From Thermaceae bacterium (GTDB lineage: Bacteria > Deinococcota > Deinococci > Deinococcales > Marinithermaceae), in NCBI GenBank assembly GCA_026989475.1, contig JALSJG010000063.1, positions 1-26,755 of the forward strand: a DNA stretch of 26,755 bases, written 5' to 3'. Positions 6,537 to 13,689 of this stretch are shown piece by piece. The first letter of the stretch is position 1. Each line of letters opens with the position of its first letter. The position numbers and the translations under genes were made by a program. Under the pieces are notes generated by a model. It saw only the letters and a program-made list of their open reading frames with translations, ran no database searches and was not told where the DNA came from.

Positions 6537-7082
6537 CTACCTCCGGGGCTCGATCAACCCGTAGTTGCCGTCTTTACGCCGGTAGATCACGTTGATCTCG
6601 CCGGTGTCGGCGTTCTCGAAGACGAAGAAGGTGTGGCCCAGGGCCTCCATCTGCACCGCCGCGTCCTCGGGGGACATCGGCTTCATCTCAAAGCGCTTGA
6701 CGCGCACGATCTCGGGAACGAAGGGCTCCTCGGGCTCCGCCGGCGGGGGCGCCGGGGGCTGCCCGAGCGCGGTGTGGCGCTTGCCCATGAGCCGGCCCTT
6801 GAAGCGCTTGAGCTGCTTTTCGAGCACCTCCACCGCCCGGTCGATGGCGGCGTAGAGGTCGGGGTCTTCCTCCTCGACCCGGATGAGGCCGCCGGGGACG
6901 TTGAGCTGGATCTCGGCCTTGGCGCGACGCTCGACGTGGGGGCTGCCCGCCAGCGAGAGCACCGCTTTCGCGTCCTGGATGCCGTCGAAGTAGCGCTCGA
7001 GGCGGGCAAGCTTCTTTTCCAGATAGCTGCGGATGGCGTCGGTAATCTCGACGTTGCGACCGACGAGCTTGTAGATCTGCAT
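6537..7082 (-). CDS. hpf: Ribosome hibernation promoting factor, long form
   Basis: 181 aa. The N-terminal S30AE domain (about 1-100) starts MQIYKLVGRNVEITDAIRSY and contains KLARLERYFDGI and DPDLYAAIDRAVEVLEKQL, with a basic patch after it (KRFKGRLMGKRH). A Pro-rich linker (about 118-128) leads to the C-terminal dimerisation domain (about 130-181: VRVKRFEMKPMSPEDAAVQ, GHTFFVFENADTGEINVIYR, DGNYGLIEP). Long HPF alone dimerises 70S ribosomes into inactive 100S particles in stationary or stressed cells. The ATG at 7082 has a strong Shine-Dalgarno (AAAGGAGGGG), unlike the leaderless genes around it, and its own -10 box. Confidence 0.97.
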   Translation of the reverse strand: MQIYKLVGRNVEITDAIRSYLEKKLARLERYFDGIQDAKAVLSLAGSPHVERRAKAEIQLNVPGGLIRVEEEDPDLYAAIDRAVEVLEKQLKRFKGRLMGKRHTALGQPPAPPPAEPEEPFVPEIVRVKRFEMKPMSPEDAAVQMEALGHTFFVFENADTGEINVIYRRKDGNYGLIEPRR

Positions 7083-7108
7083 CGTCCCCTCCTTTCCCCT
7101 TCGCCCTC

Positions 7109-7114
7109 ATTTTA
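7109..7114 (-). promoter_or_regulatory. -10 box (TAAAAT) of hpf, embedded in the ftsE stop codon
   Basis: TAAAAT lies 26 nt before the hpf start codon, which would give a leader of about 20 nt containing the Shine-Dalgarno. The TAA is also the stop codon of ftsE. A clear -35 was not found. Confidence 0.5.
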
Positions 7115-7783
7115 GCCGAGCCGCCGGTCGGCCACGACTTGGCCCGCGCGAAGGGCCACCACCCGCCTCGGGTAGGCGCGAACGAGCTCCTGGGCGTGGG
7201 TGGCGAAGACCACGGTGGCGCCCTTGGCGTGGGCGAGCTTGAAGAGCTCGAGCACCGCGAGCGCGTTCTCCCGGTCGAGGTTGCCGGTGGGCTCGTCGGC
7301 GAGCAAAATCTTGGGCTCGGGCAAAAGCGCCCGGGCCACCGCCACCCGCTGAGCCTCCCCTACCGAGAGCTGGTGGGGAAAGGCCCTCCGCTTGTGGGCA
7401 AGCCCCACGGTGCGGAGCGCCCGGGTGATCCGCTCCGCCCAGTACCGCCGGGGCACCCCCTGGACCCGGAGCACGAAGGCGAGGTTTTCTTCCACCGTGC
7501 GGGCGGGCAGGAGCCGGTGGTCCTGGAAGACCACCCCCACCTGGCGCCGGTAAAGGGCGATCCGGTTGCCCCTCAGCTTGCGGAGGTTGGTGCCCTCGAC
7601 GTAGACCGCCCCCTCGGTGGGGACGAGCCTCCGCAAAATGAGCGCGAGCAGGCTCGACTTCCCCGCCCCCGAAGGCCCCACCAGGAAGACGAACTCGCCG
7701 CGGCGGATCTCGAGGTTCACGTCGTAGAGCGCGAGCGTCTTGGTCCCGGGGTAGGCGAGGGAGACCCGGTGCAGGTGAATCAC
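7112..7783 (-). CDS. ftsE: Cell division ATP-binding protein FtsE
   Basis: 223 aa. Walker A GPSGAGKSSL, Q-loop VVFQDHRLLPARTVEENLAF, ABC signature LSVGEAQRVAVARAL (LSVGE for the usual LSGGE), Walker B ILLADEPTGNLD and switch His in VVFATHAQEL. The opening MIHLHRVSLAYPGTKTLALY and the ending with basic VVALRAGQV are typical of FtsE rather than LolD. It would power FtsX (1749-2606) at the division site, although the two genes are here on opposite strands and about 4.5 kb apart. The GTG start has TACGCT 6 nt upstream and is probably leaderless. The start region is divergent from the S41 protease gene with 47 bp between them. Confidence 0.93.
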   Translation of the reverse strand: MIHLHRVSLAYPGTKTLALYDVNLEIRRGEFVFLVGPSGAGKSSLLALILRRLVPTEGAVYVEGTNLRKLRGNRIALYRRQVGVVFQDHRLLPARTVEENLAFVLRVQGVPRRYWAERITRALRTVGLAHKRRAFPHQLSVGEAQRVAVARALLPEPKILLADEPTGNLDRENALAVLELFKLAHAKGATVVFATHAQELVRAYPRRVVALRAGQVVADRRLG

Positions 7784-7789
7784 GCCCTT

Positions 7790-7795
7790 AGCGTA
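7790..7795 (-). promoter_or_regulatory. -10 box (TACGCT) of ftsE, leaderless
   Basis: TACGCT followed by AAGGGC and then GTG, a 6-nt gap. The arrangement matches the box before the OmpR-type regulator at 5430-5435. No good -35 is seen; the upstream side is occupied by the divergent protease promoter. Confidence 0.5.
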
Positions 7796-7823
7796 CTGGT
7801 TCTCATGTCCCCGCCGTTAGAAT
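7796..7823 (+). promoter_or_regulatory. Promoter of the S41 protease gene, leaderless
   Basis: CTGGTT (7796-7801) as a weak -35, 16-bp spacer, TAGAAT (7818-7823) as -10, then 7 nt to ATG at 7831. The position of the box argues that translation starts at 7831 and not at the in-frame ATG at 7822, which overlaps the -10 box. Confidence 0.55.
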
Positions 7824-7830
7824 GTCGGGC

Positions 7831-9171
7831 ATGAAGCCGAACCGCGTCTTTTCCGCCCTGCTGGCCGCCGCCGCCGCGCTGGCGATCGCCCAGTTCGGCC
7901 CCACCGGGGTGCAGGGCTTTGCCGAAGACCCGAACGGCCGCGCCGCGGTCGAGACCTACGAGATCATCAAGAACCACTACCTGAAAAAACTCGGTCCCGA
8001 CGACTTGAAGCGGGTGCTCGAGGGGGCGATCCGCGGCCAGGTGGACGCCCTCGACGACCCCTTCACCAGCTACAGCCCGCCTCGCCGTAGCCGGATCCGA
8101 AACGAGGACGTGCAAGGGGAGTTTTACGGTATCGGCGTGGTGATCCAGGCGGCCCGACCCGACGGCACCGGCGCCAAGATCCTCACCGTCTTCCGGGGCG
8201 GCCCCGCTTTCCGGGCCGGGCTCAAGGCCGGCGACGAGATCGTCGAGGTGGACGGCGAGGACGTCACCGAGCTCGACCTTTTCGACATCGTCGCCAAGAT
8301 CCGCGGGCCCAAGGGGACCACGGTGGAGATCGGGGTCCGGCGCAAGGGCTCGCGGGCGGTGCTCCGCTTCAAGATCCCCCGGGAGAAGATCGAGATCGTC
8401 TCGGTCTCCAAGGCGATGCTGCCTGGTCAAGTGGGCTATGTCGCCATCGAGACCTTCCTCAACGTCAAGGTCATCGACCAGCTCAAGGCCGCCATCGACG
8501 AGCTCAAGAAGCAGGGGGCGAAAAAGCTCGTCCTCGACCTTCGGGACAACGGCGGCGGCCTTCTCGACCAGGGCTGTCAGGTGGCCGACGCCTTCCTCGA
8601 CCGCGGGGTGATCGTCTACACCCGCTCCCGCGACGTCACCCGGCCCTTCTGCGAGGCGAGCCCCGAGCGGCTCTGGAGCGGGCCAATGGTGGTGCTGGTG
8701 AACGGCAACTCCGCCTCGGCTTCGGAGATCGTCTCGGGGGCGCTCCAGGACTACGGCCGGGCCCCGATCGTCGGCGAAAAGACCTTCGGCAAGGGCGTGG
8801 GCCAGAACGTCTTCACCCTCGCGAACGGCGGCGAGCTCACCCTGGTGACCTTCGAGTGGCTCACCCCGAAGCGCCGGGCGATCCACGAGGAGGGGATCAC
8901 CCCCGACTACCTGGTGAAGGACACCCGCTTCCCCGAGCCCCTCGCCTTCGAGGGCCTGGGGGCGCCCCCCGGGGGCGAGGTCGAGCTCATCGTCCGGGAC
9001 GCCGAGGGCCGGGTGACGAAGAGGCTCACGGCCAAGGTGGACGAGGAGGGCAGGTTCAGCCGGAGCGAGGAGGTCCCCCCGCGGCGCACCTCGGACGTTC
9101 CCGGCGAGGCCCTCATCGACCTGGAAAACGACGCCATCCTGCAAAAGGCGCTCGAGCTCCTGGGCCGCTAA
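7831..9171 (+). CDS. Carboxyl-terminal processing protease, S41 family (CtpA-like)
   Basis: 446 aa from ATG at 7831. An N-terminal signal sequence or anchor (MKPNRVFSALLAAAAALAIA) is followed by the S41 N-terminal region with VDALDDPFTSYSPP, a PDZ domain (about 80-165, YGIGVVIQ and GPAFRAGLKAGDEIVEVDGE), and the S41 protease core: GYVAIETFL, LVLDLRDNGGGLLDQG and NSASASEI. By the family's 25-residue spacing the catalytic pair is S296 and K321 (FGKG). A C-terminal tail of about 70 residues follows GITPDYLV. It acts outside the cytoplasm, cleaving envelope proteins from their C-terminus. CtpA-type proteases are often encoded with ftsEX and EnvC-like genes; here it is divergent from ftsE. A strong terminator follows. 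Confidence 0.95.
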   Translation: MKPNRVFSALLAAAAALAIAQFGPTGVQGFAEDPNGRAAVETYEIIKNHYLKKLGPDDLKRVLEGAIRGQVDALDDPFTSYSPPRRSRIRNEDVQGEFYGIGVVIQAARPDGTGAKILTVFRGGPAFRAGLKAGDEIVEVDGEDVTELDLFDIVAKIRGPKGTTVEIGVRRKGSRAVLRFKIPREKIEIVSVSKAMLPGQVGYVAIETFLNVKVIDQLKAAIDELKKQGAKKLVLDLRDNGGGLLDQGCQVADAFLDRGVIVYTRSRDVTRPFCEASPERLWSGPMVVLVNGNSASASEIVSGALQDYGRAPIVGEKTFGKGVGQNVFTLANGGELTLVTFEWLTPKRRAIHEEGITPDYLVKDTRFPEPLAFEGLGAPPGGEVELIVRDAEGRVTKRLTAKVDEEGRFSRSEEVPPRRTSDVPGEALIDLENDAILQKALELLGR

Positions 9172-9190
9172 CCCTTCTCCGCCCCATACG

Positions 9191-9220
9191 GATCCCCCGG
9201 CCGGGCCGGGGGATCTTTTT
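9191..9220 (+). terminator. Rho-independent terminator after the S41 protease gene
   Basis: Perfect 11-bp stem GATCCCCCGGC / GCCGGGGGATC with loop CGG (9191-9215), followed by TTTTT at 9216-9220, 19 bp after the protease stop codon. Confidence 0.92.
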
Positions 9221-9236
9221 GTGCGAGAATGAATTC

Positions 9237-9626
9237 ATGCGCATCGTGGGAAGCACCGGTCGGCCCGAGGCCAGCAAGGACGCCCTGCTCCAGGCCCTCA
9301 AAGGGGCGCACTGGCCCCGGCTCTCCCTCACCCTGGTGGCCCCCGGGCAAGGGGCCCGGCACCAAACCGGCTACGCCGCGCTCGTGCTCGGGACGCCCGA
9401 GCCCGTCCTCACCCGGGTCGCCTTCGGACCCGCCTTCGGGGAGGCCGGCCGGCGGGCGCTCGCCGAGCTCCTCGAAGCCTTTGCCAAGCACGGCGCCCGA
9501 CGGCTTTACGAAGCCGCCCTCTCCCCCGGCGAGCTCGCCGCCCTCACCGAGGGCGAAACCGCGATCCTTACCCGGGTGGCGGCGGCGAAAAACCCCCTCA
9601 GCCCCGAACGCGTGCCCGCTGGGTGA
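9237..9626 (+). CDS. Small protein of unknown function
   Basis: 129 aa, not recognised. It starts MRIVGSTGRPEASKDALLQA, has a central hydrophobic strand YAALVLGT, a helix EAGRRALAELLEAFAKHGAR and an Ala/Glu-rich end. There is no signal peptide, membrane segment or obvious catalytic motif; the pattern is that of a small soluble alpha/beta protein. The ATG at 9237 follows a weak box GAGAAT 6 nt upstream, mirroring the leaderless genes here, and sits directly behind the protease terminator. Its last 29 bp overlap the convergent EamA gene. Third-position G/C bias matches its neighbours, which supports coding. A longer upstream start would lie inside the terminator and protease gene and is unlikely. 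Confidence 0.7.
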   Translation: MRIVGSTGRPEASKDALLQALKGAHWPRLSLTLVAPGQGARHQTGYAALVLGTPEPVLTRVAFGPAFGEAGRRALAELLEAFAKHGARRLYEAALSPGELAALTEGETAILTRVAAAKNPLSPERVPAG

Positions 9627-10458
9627 GGGCCACGCCGAGGAGCACGAGCACCCCGCCCAAAAGGGCAAGGGGAGCAAGCCGCTCGCCCAAAAAGGCGTAG
9701 CCCCCGAGCGCCCCGAGGACCGGCGCCAGGTTCTGCCAAACCCCGGCCTTACCCGGTCCCAGAATCTGGACCGCCCGCATCCAGGCGAGGTAGGCGATGA
9801 CGTTCGCGAAAATCCCGCTCGCGGCGGTGCCCCACCAGACCCAAGGCGGGAGCTTATCAAAGGGAAGGGCGAGGACCTGGGGCAGCCCGTAAAGCCAGTA
9901 GGGCACCATGCCCCCGATGTAACCGAGACCCACCCAGACGAAAAGCGGGTACCGGCTCCCCACCGTACGAGCCGAGATCGAGTAAAGCGCCCAGGCCAGC
10001 GAGGCGAGGGCGAGCATTCCCACCCCGACCCCGACCTCTCCCCCGCCTCCGCCGCCGCCCAATAGGGCGACCCCGACGGCGGCGAGGGCGATCCCCAGGT
10101 AGCCGATCGGGGCCAGCCGCTCCCGGAGGATCAGGTAGCCGAGCAGCGCGAGCCAGGCGGGGTTGGTAGCGTTGGCCACGGCGGCGATCGCCGCTGGGGT
10201 TCGGAGCACGCCCTCCATCAAGAGCCACTGGAAGATCCCGTTCCCGAGCACGCCGAAGCCCAGGATCGCGAGGGCGTCGGCAAGGGCGATTCGCACCCGG
10301 CGCTCGCGGGTGAGGAGGAGGGCAAAACCCGCCGCCGCCACCAGGGTGCGGAGGGTGTTCATGGCGTGGGGCGGGAGTACCCCTACCAGGAGCTTTAAAA
10401 GGACGAAGTTAAGCCCCCAGAGGCTGACCGCGGTGGCCGCGTAGAGGACCCCGTGCAC
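9598..10458 (-). CDS. EamA/DMT-family membrane transporter
   Basis: 286 aa with ten predicted hydrophobic segments in two EamA repeats of about 140 residues each (first ending near GVALLGGGGGGGEVG, second starting GVGMLALASLAWALYSISAR). The signature of the first repeat, ANATNPAWLALLGYLILRER, and of the second, NLAPVLGALGGYAFLGERL, are typical. Members export amino acids, metabolites or drugs; the substrate cannot be told from sequence. A run of seven Gly joins the two halves. GTG at 10458 has TATGAT 6 nt upstream and a palindromic operator directly behind it, so the gene looks repressor-controlled. The regulator is not in the window. Its 3' end overlaps the convergent unknown gene by 29 bp. 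Confidence 0.92.
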   Translation of the reverse strand: MHGVLYAATAVSLWGLNFVLLKLLVGVLPPHAMNTLRTLVAAAGFALLLTRERRVRIALADALAILGFGVLGNGIFQWLLMEGVLRTPAAIAAVANATNPAWLALLGYLILRERLAPIGYLGIALAAVGVALLGGGGGGGEVGVGVGMLALASLAWALYSISARTVGSRYPLFVWVGLGYIGGMVPYWLYGLPQVLALPFDKLPPWVWWGTAASGIFANVIAYLAWMRAVQILGPGKAGVWQNLAPVLGALGGYAFLGERLAPLALLGGVLVLLGVALTQRARVRG

Positions 10459-10464
10459 CCCCCC

Positions 10465-10470
10465 ATCATA
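10465..10470 (-). promoter_or_regulatory. -10 box (TATGAT) of the EamA transporter gene, leaderless
   Basis: TATGAT ends 6 nt before the GTG start at 10458; the gap is all G. The palindrome at 10471-10486 fills the region between -10 and the expected -35, for which no good match is seen. Confidence 0.55.
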
Positions 10471-10486
10471 CTGACCGACCGGTCAG
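10471..10486 (-). promoter_or_regulatory. Probable TetR-family operator
   Basis: Inverted repeat CTGACC-GACC-GGTCAG (6-bp perfect arms, 4-bp centre) touching the -10 box of the EamA gene. TGACCG/CGGTCA-like palindromes are the usual shape of TetR/AcrR-family operators, and occupation here would block RNA polymerase. No TetR gene lies nearby, so a distant regulator is implied. Confidence 0.5.
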
Positions 10487-10542
10487 CCGCGGCGCGGTAC
10501 GCCCCAAGGCGGTCCCGATTCGGCCATAGAAAAGCGCTTCCT

Positions 10543-11589
10543 CTAGCGTCGCGGCTTTCTATGCAAGGTGACCTGAAACCGGTAGGTGTGCGCCTCGCCG
10601 GGAGCGAGCGAAAAGGCCACGCGGTAGCCACCGGGCAGACGCTCGCCCTCGGAGAGCTCGAGCTCCACCGCGTCGGCGTGAAAGGTCTCCACGATCTCCA
10701 CCTCGACCGCATCCGCGCCGCGGTTTTCCACCGTGGTGGTGACCCGGTAACGGGCGAGCTCGGGAGTTTCCCGAAGCACCTTTACCCGCCGCTTGCTCTG
10801 TGCCCGGGTCGCGGGACCGAGCTCGAGCTCGACCTGCTCGCCGGCGTAAGTGTCCGGCACCCGAACGCGCCCGAGGAAGTCCCCGCCGGAAAAGAGGTCG
10901 AGCCGACCCGCGGCCAAGGGCCTCGGGGCCTCTAAGCGGTAGCCGCGGCGGAAGAAAAGCCGCTCGCCCTTTTGGAAGGGCCCGCGGTAGCGCCAGTAGA
11001 ACGCGGGTCGCACCGAGAGGGCAAAGAGCGGGAGCTCAGTGACCTCGGGCTCAAGTAGAAGGGGCCCGGAGAGCCGGTAGCGGAAGACCCCGCCCCTGCC
11101 CCCGACGAAGACCCCCTCTTCCGCCGGGGCCGAGCGCGCCACCGCCTTCACCTGCAACGGCCGGCCGCCTTCAGCGAGCGGGACCGAGCCCGAGATGAAG
11201 CGGAGCTCCTCCACCTCGATCGGCGCGTCGAGGGCGTTTCGCACCCGGAGCCAGGCGGATAGCCGCCCCTCTTCCACCTCGAGCGCGTAACGCACCGAGC
11301 CGGAAAGCCCCCGGGTGAGGTGGTGCAACACCCCTTGCTCGCCACGCGCGAAGATCCAGAGCGTTCCCTTCCGCCACACCCGCCTTTGCACCTCGACGCC
11401 GGTCATCCAAACCAGGTCCTCAACCCGCTGGGCGGCGACGCGCTTGCCCGGCTGCCAGACGAAGACCCCATGCTCGATGCGGACCGGCTCGGCGATCTCG
11501 GCGAAGGCCGGGTAGAGGGTGACCCGGGTGCCGGAGGCCAGGGCCAGGGTAGAAAGTGCAACCCCCAGGAGAAACCCTAGTTTAGGCAT
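10543..11589 (-). CDS. Secreted protein of unknown function, weakly DUF4139-like
   Basis: 348 aa. A signal peptide (MPKLGFLLGVALSTLALASG) is followed by a protein rich in beta strands with almost no Cys: VTLYPAFAEIAEPVRIEHG, VWMTGVEVQRRVWRKGTLW, then repeated strand-turn-strand units. The C-terminal part YRVTTTVENRGADAVEVEIV and SLAPGEAHTYRFQVTLHRK resembles the end of DUF4139-type proteins; this is a weak pattern match. It is probably an envelope or exported beta-sandwich protein. It is monocistronic: the opp terminator lies upstream and the EamA operator region downstream. ATG at 11589 has TACCCT 6 nt upstream, so it is probably leaderless. No cognate partner is apparent. Confidence 0.8.
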   Translation of the reverse strand: MPKLGFLLGVALSTLALASGTRVTLYPAFAEIAEPVRIEHGVFVWQPGKRVAAQRVEDLVWMTGVEVQRRVWRKGTLWIFARGEQGVLHHLTRGLSGSVRYALEVEEGRLSAWLRVRNALDAPIEVEELRFISGSVPLAEGGRPLQVKAVARSAPAEEGVFVGGRGGVFRYRLSGPLLLEPEVTELPLFALSVRPAFYWRYRGPFQKGERLFFRRGYRLEAPRPLAAGRLDLFSGGDFLGRVRVPDTYAGEQVELELGPATRAQSKRRVKVLRETPELARYRVTTTVENRGADAVEVEIVETFHADAVELELSEGERLPGGYRVAFSLAPGEAHTYRFQVTLHRKPRR

Positions 11590-11595
11590 ACCCCA

Positions 11596-11601
11596 AGGGT
11601 A
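11596..11601 (-). promoter_or_regulatory. Extended -10 box (TGCTACCCT) of the secreted-protein gene, leaderless
   Basis: TACCCT with an upstream TGC (extended -10) ends 6 nt before ATG at 11589. It lies 2 bp after the T-tract of the opp terminator. Confidence 0.5.
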
Positions 11602-11603
11602 GC

Positions 11604-11632
11604 AAAAAGCGCCGGGACCCGCGGCCCGGCGC
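11604..11632 (-). terminator. Rho-independent terminator of the opp operon
   Basis: On the minus strand a perfect 8-bp stem GCGCCGGG / CCCGGCGC with an 8-nt loop is followed by TTTTT (11604-11608). It begins 17 bp after the oppF stop codon. Confidence 0.9.
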
Positions 11633-11649
11633 CAGAACGCCCCTTGAAC

Positions 11650-12633
11650 TCAAAGGATATCGTCCCGGATGCAGGCCTTGTAGTGCCCTGGGGCCACCTC
11701 GCGCAGCTCGGGGGTGGTGGTGGCGCACTCGGGGATCGCGTAGCGGCAGCGGGTGCGGAAGACGCAGCCCGAGGGCGGGTTGATCGGGCTCGGGATATCC
11801 CCCTCGAGCACGATCCGCTCCCGCTTGACCGTGGGATCGGGGATGGGCACCGCCGAGAGCAGCGCCTCGGTGTAGGGGTGCTTGGGGTTTTTGTAGAGCT
11901 CCCGGGCGGGGGCGATCTCCATCACCTTTCCGAGGTACATCACCGCCACCCGGTCGGAGATGTACTCGACCACCGCCAGGTCGTGGGCGATGAAGAGCAG
12001 GGTGAGCCCGAGCTCCTCCTTGAGGTCCTGGAGGAGGTTCACCACCTGAGCCTGGATCGAGACGTCGAGCGCGCTCACCGGCTCGTCGGCGACGATGAAC
12101 TCCGGGCTCACCGCGAGCGCCCGGGCGATCCCGATCCGCTGGCGCTGCCCGCCGGAGAACTCGTGGGGATAGCGGCGCATGTGGTCGGGGGAAAGCCCCA
12201 CCATCTTCAAAAGCTCGGCGACCCGCTCCACCCGCTCCTTTGGGGTCTTCACCAGCTTGTGGATGACCAGGGGCTCACCGATGATGTCCCCCACGGTCAT
12301 CCGCGGGTTCAGCGAGGCGAAGGGGTCCTGGAAGATGATCTGCATCTTGCGGCGGTAGGGCCTGAGGGCCGACTTCGGGAGCTTGGCGATGTCGGTCCCC
12401 TGGTAGAGGATCCTGCCGCCGGTAGGCTCGATCAACCGCAGGATCGTGCGGCCCACGGTCGTCTTCCCCGAGCCCGACTCCCCCACCAGGCCGAGGACCT
12501 CGCCCTTCTTGATGGAAAAGCTCACCCCGTCCACCGCCTTGACGTGGCCCACGGTACGGGAGAGGATCCCGCCCCGGATGGGAAACCAGGTTTTAAGATC
12601 CCGGACCTCGAGGAGGATTCCGTTCGCGCTCAT
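11650..12633 (-). CDS. oppF: Oligopeptide/dipeptide ABC transporter ATP-binding protein (OppF type)
   Basis: 327 aa. Walker A GESGSGKTTVGR, Q-loop MQIIFQDPFASLNPRMTVGD, signature FSGGQRQRIGIARAL, Walker B FIVADEPVSALD, then H-loop LLFIAHDLAVVEYISD. The C-terminal oligopeptide_ATP extension holds Cys residues in PPSGCVFRTRCRYAIPEC, a motif known in Opp ATPases. The N-terminal text DLKTWFPIRGGILSR is characteristic of OppF rather than OppD. It pairs with OppD to power peptide import. ATG at 12633 overlaps the oppD stop (ATGA), so the two subunits are translationally coupled. It is the last gene of the operon, followed by a terminator. Confidence 0.96.
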   Translation of the reverse strand: MSANGILLEVRDLKTWFPIRGGILSRTVGHVKAVDGVSFSIKKGEVLGLVGESGSGKTTVGRTILRLIEPTGGRILYQGTDIAKLPKSALRPYRRKMQIIFQDPFASLNPRMTVGDIIGEPLVIHKLVKTPKERVERVAELLKMVGLSPDHMRRYPHEFSGGQRQRIGIARALAVSPEFIVADEPVSALDVSIQAQVVNLLQDLKEELGLTLLFIAHDLAVVEYISDRVAVMYLGKVMEIAPARELYKNPKHPYTEALLSAVPIPDPTVKRERIVLEGDIPSPINPPSGCVFRTRCRYAIPECATTTPELREVAPGHYKACIRDDIL

Positions 12634-13652
12634 CCCGCCACCCCCTCGCGGATCTCCTTCCAGCGGTAGCAGCGGACCATGTGGCCGGGCTCGGCCTCTT
12701 CAAGGGGCGGGACGTCGGCGTCGCAGAGTCCGGGCTTGTGCCAGCGGCAGCGGGGATGGAAGGCGCATCCCGGGGGGAGGAAGAGCGGGTTCGGGACGTT
12801 CCCGGGAATGGCCTCGAGCCGTTCTTGCTTCTCCGCCGCCAGGTCTACCCGGGGCACCGAGTTCAAGAGCCCCATGGTGTAAGGGTGGAGCGGCTCCTTG
12901 AAGGTGGGCACGACGTCGGCCTCCTCCACCGCCCGCCCGGCGTACATCACCACCACCCGGTCGGCGATCTCGGCCACCACCCCGAGGTTGTGGGTGATGA
13001 AGAGCACGCTCATCCCGATCTCCTCCTGGAGCTGCTTGATGAGCTCGAGGATCTGGGCCTGGATGGTGACGTCGAGGGCGGTGGTGGGCTCGTCGGCGAT
13101 CAGGAGGCTCGGGTTGCAGGAAAGCGCCATCGCGATCATGACCCGCTGGCGCATCCCGCCCGACATCTGGTGGGGGTAGTTGGAAAGGCGTTTCTTGGGC
13201 TCGGGGATCCCCACCAGGGCGAGCATCTCGGCGGCGAGCTCGAGCGCCTCCCTCTTGCTCTTCTTTTGGTGGAGCATGATCGCCTCGGCGATCTGATCGC
13301 CTACGGTGTAAACCGGGTTCAGGCTGGTCATCGGCTCCTGGAAGATCATCGCGATGTCGTTACCGCGAATCTTCCGCATCTCCGCCTCGGAAAGCCGGAC
13401 CAGGTCCTTTTCCGCCCCGTCCTTACCCCGAAAACGAATGCTCCCCTCCACGATCCGCCCGGGAGGCGAGGGGATGAGGCGCATGATCGCGAGCGAGGTC
13501 ACCGATTTCCCCGAACCCGACTCCCCCACGACGGCCAGCGTCTCCCCCTTGTCAATGTGGAAGGAAACGCCGTCCACCGCCTTGACCACGCCCTCGTCGG
13601 TGAAAAAGTGTACCTTGAGATTTTCGACTTCGAGCAAGCGGGTCTCTTCCAT
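12630..13652 (-). CDS. oppD: Oligopeptide/dipeptide ABC transporter ATP-binding protein (OppD type)
   Basis: 340 aa. Walker A GESGSGKSVTSLAIM, Q-loop AMIFQEPMTSLNPVYTVGDQ, signature MSGGMRQRVMIAMAL, Walker B LLIADEPTTALD, H-loop VLFITHNLGVVAEIAD. The C-terminal extension contains PPGCAFHPRCRWHKPGLCD, the Cys motif of this family. MAM/AMI-type phrases 'GDQIAEAIMLHQ' identify it as OppD. ATG at 13652 has a GTAGGGAG ribosome-binding site. It follows oppC after a 37-bp gap without a visible promoter or terminator. Confidence 0.96.
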   Translation of the reverse strand: MEETRLLEVENLKVHFFTDEGVVKAVDGVSFHIDKGETLAVVGESGSGKSVTSLAIMRLIPSPPGRIVEGSIRFRGKDGAEKDLVRLSEAEMRKIRGNDIAMIFQEPMTSLNPVYTVGDQIAEAIMLHQKKSKREALELAAEMLALVGIPEPKKRLSNYPHQMSGGMRQRVMIAMALSCNPSLLIADEPTTALDVTIQAQILELIKQLQEEIGMSVLFITHNLGVVAEIADRVVVMYAGRAVEEADVVPTFKEPLHPYTMGLLNSVPRVDLAAEKQERLEAIPGNVPNPLFLPPGCAFHPRCRWHKPGLCDADVPPLEEAEPGHMVRCYRWKEIREGVAG

Positions 13653-13689
13653 CTGCGCTCCCTACGAACTTCCCTAAGTTTATACCCCA

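Noticed and set aside
7780..9144. 454-aa minus-strand open frame opposite the S41 protease
   Set aside because: Low-complexity Leu/Glu/Val/His-rich complement text; the plus strand has a complete S41 protease with catalytic residues and a terminator.
10487..10542. GAAAGCC...GCTTTTC possible terminator of the secreted-protein gene
   Set aside because: Arms pair poorly and the T-run is short; not strong enough to call.
11590..11640. The opp terminator considered as a bidirectional terminator
   Set aside because: There is no T-run on the plus-strand side and no plus-strand gene ends there.
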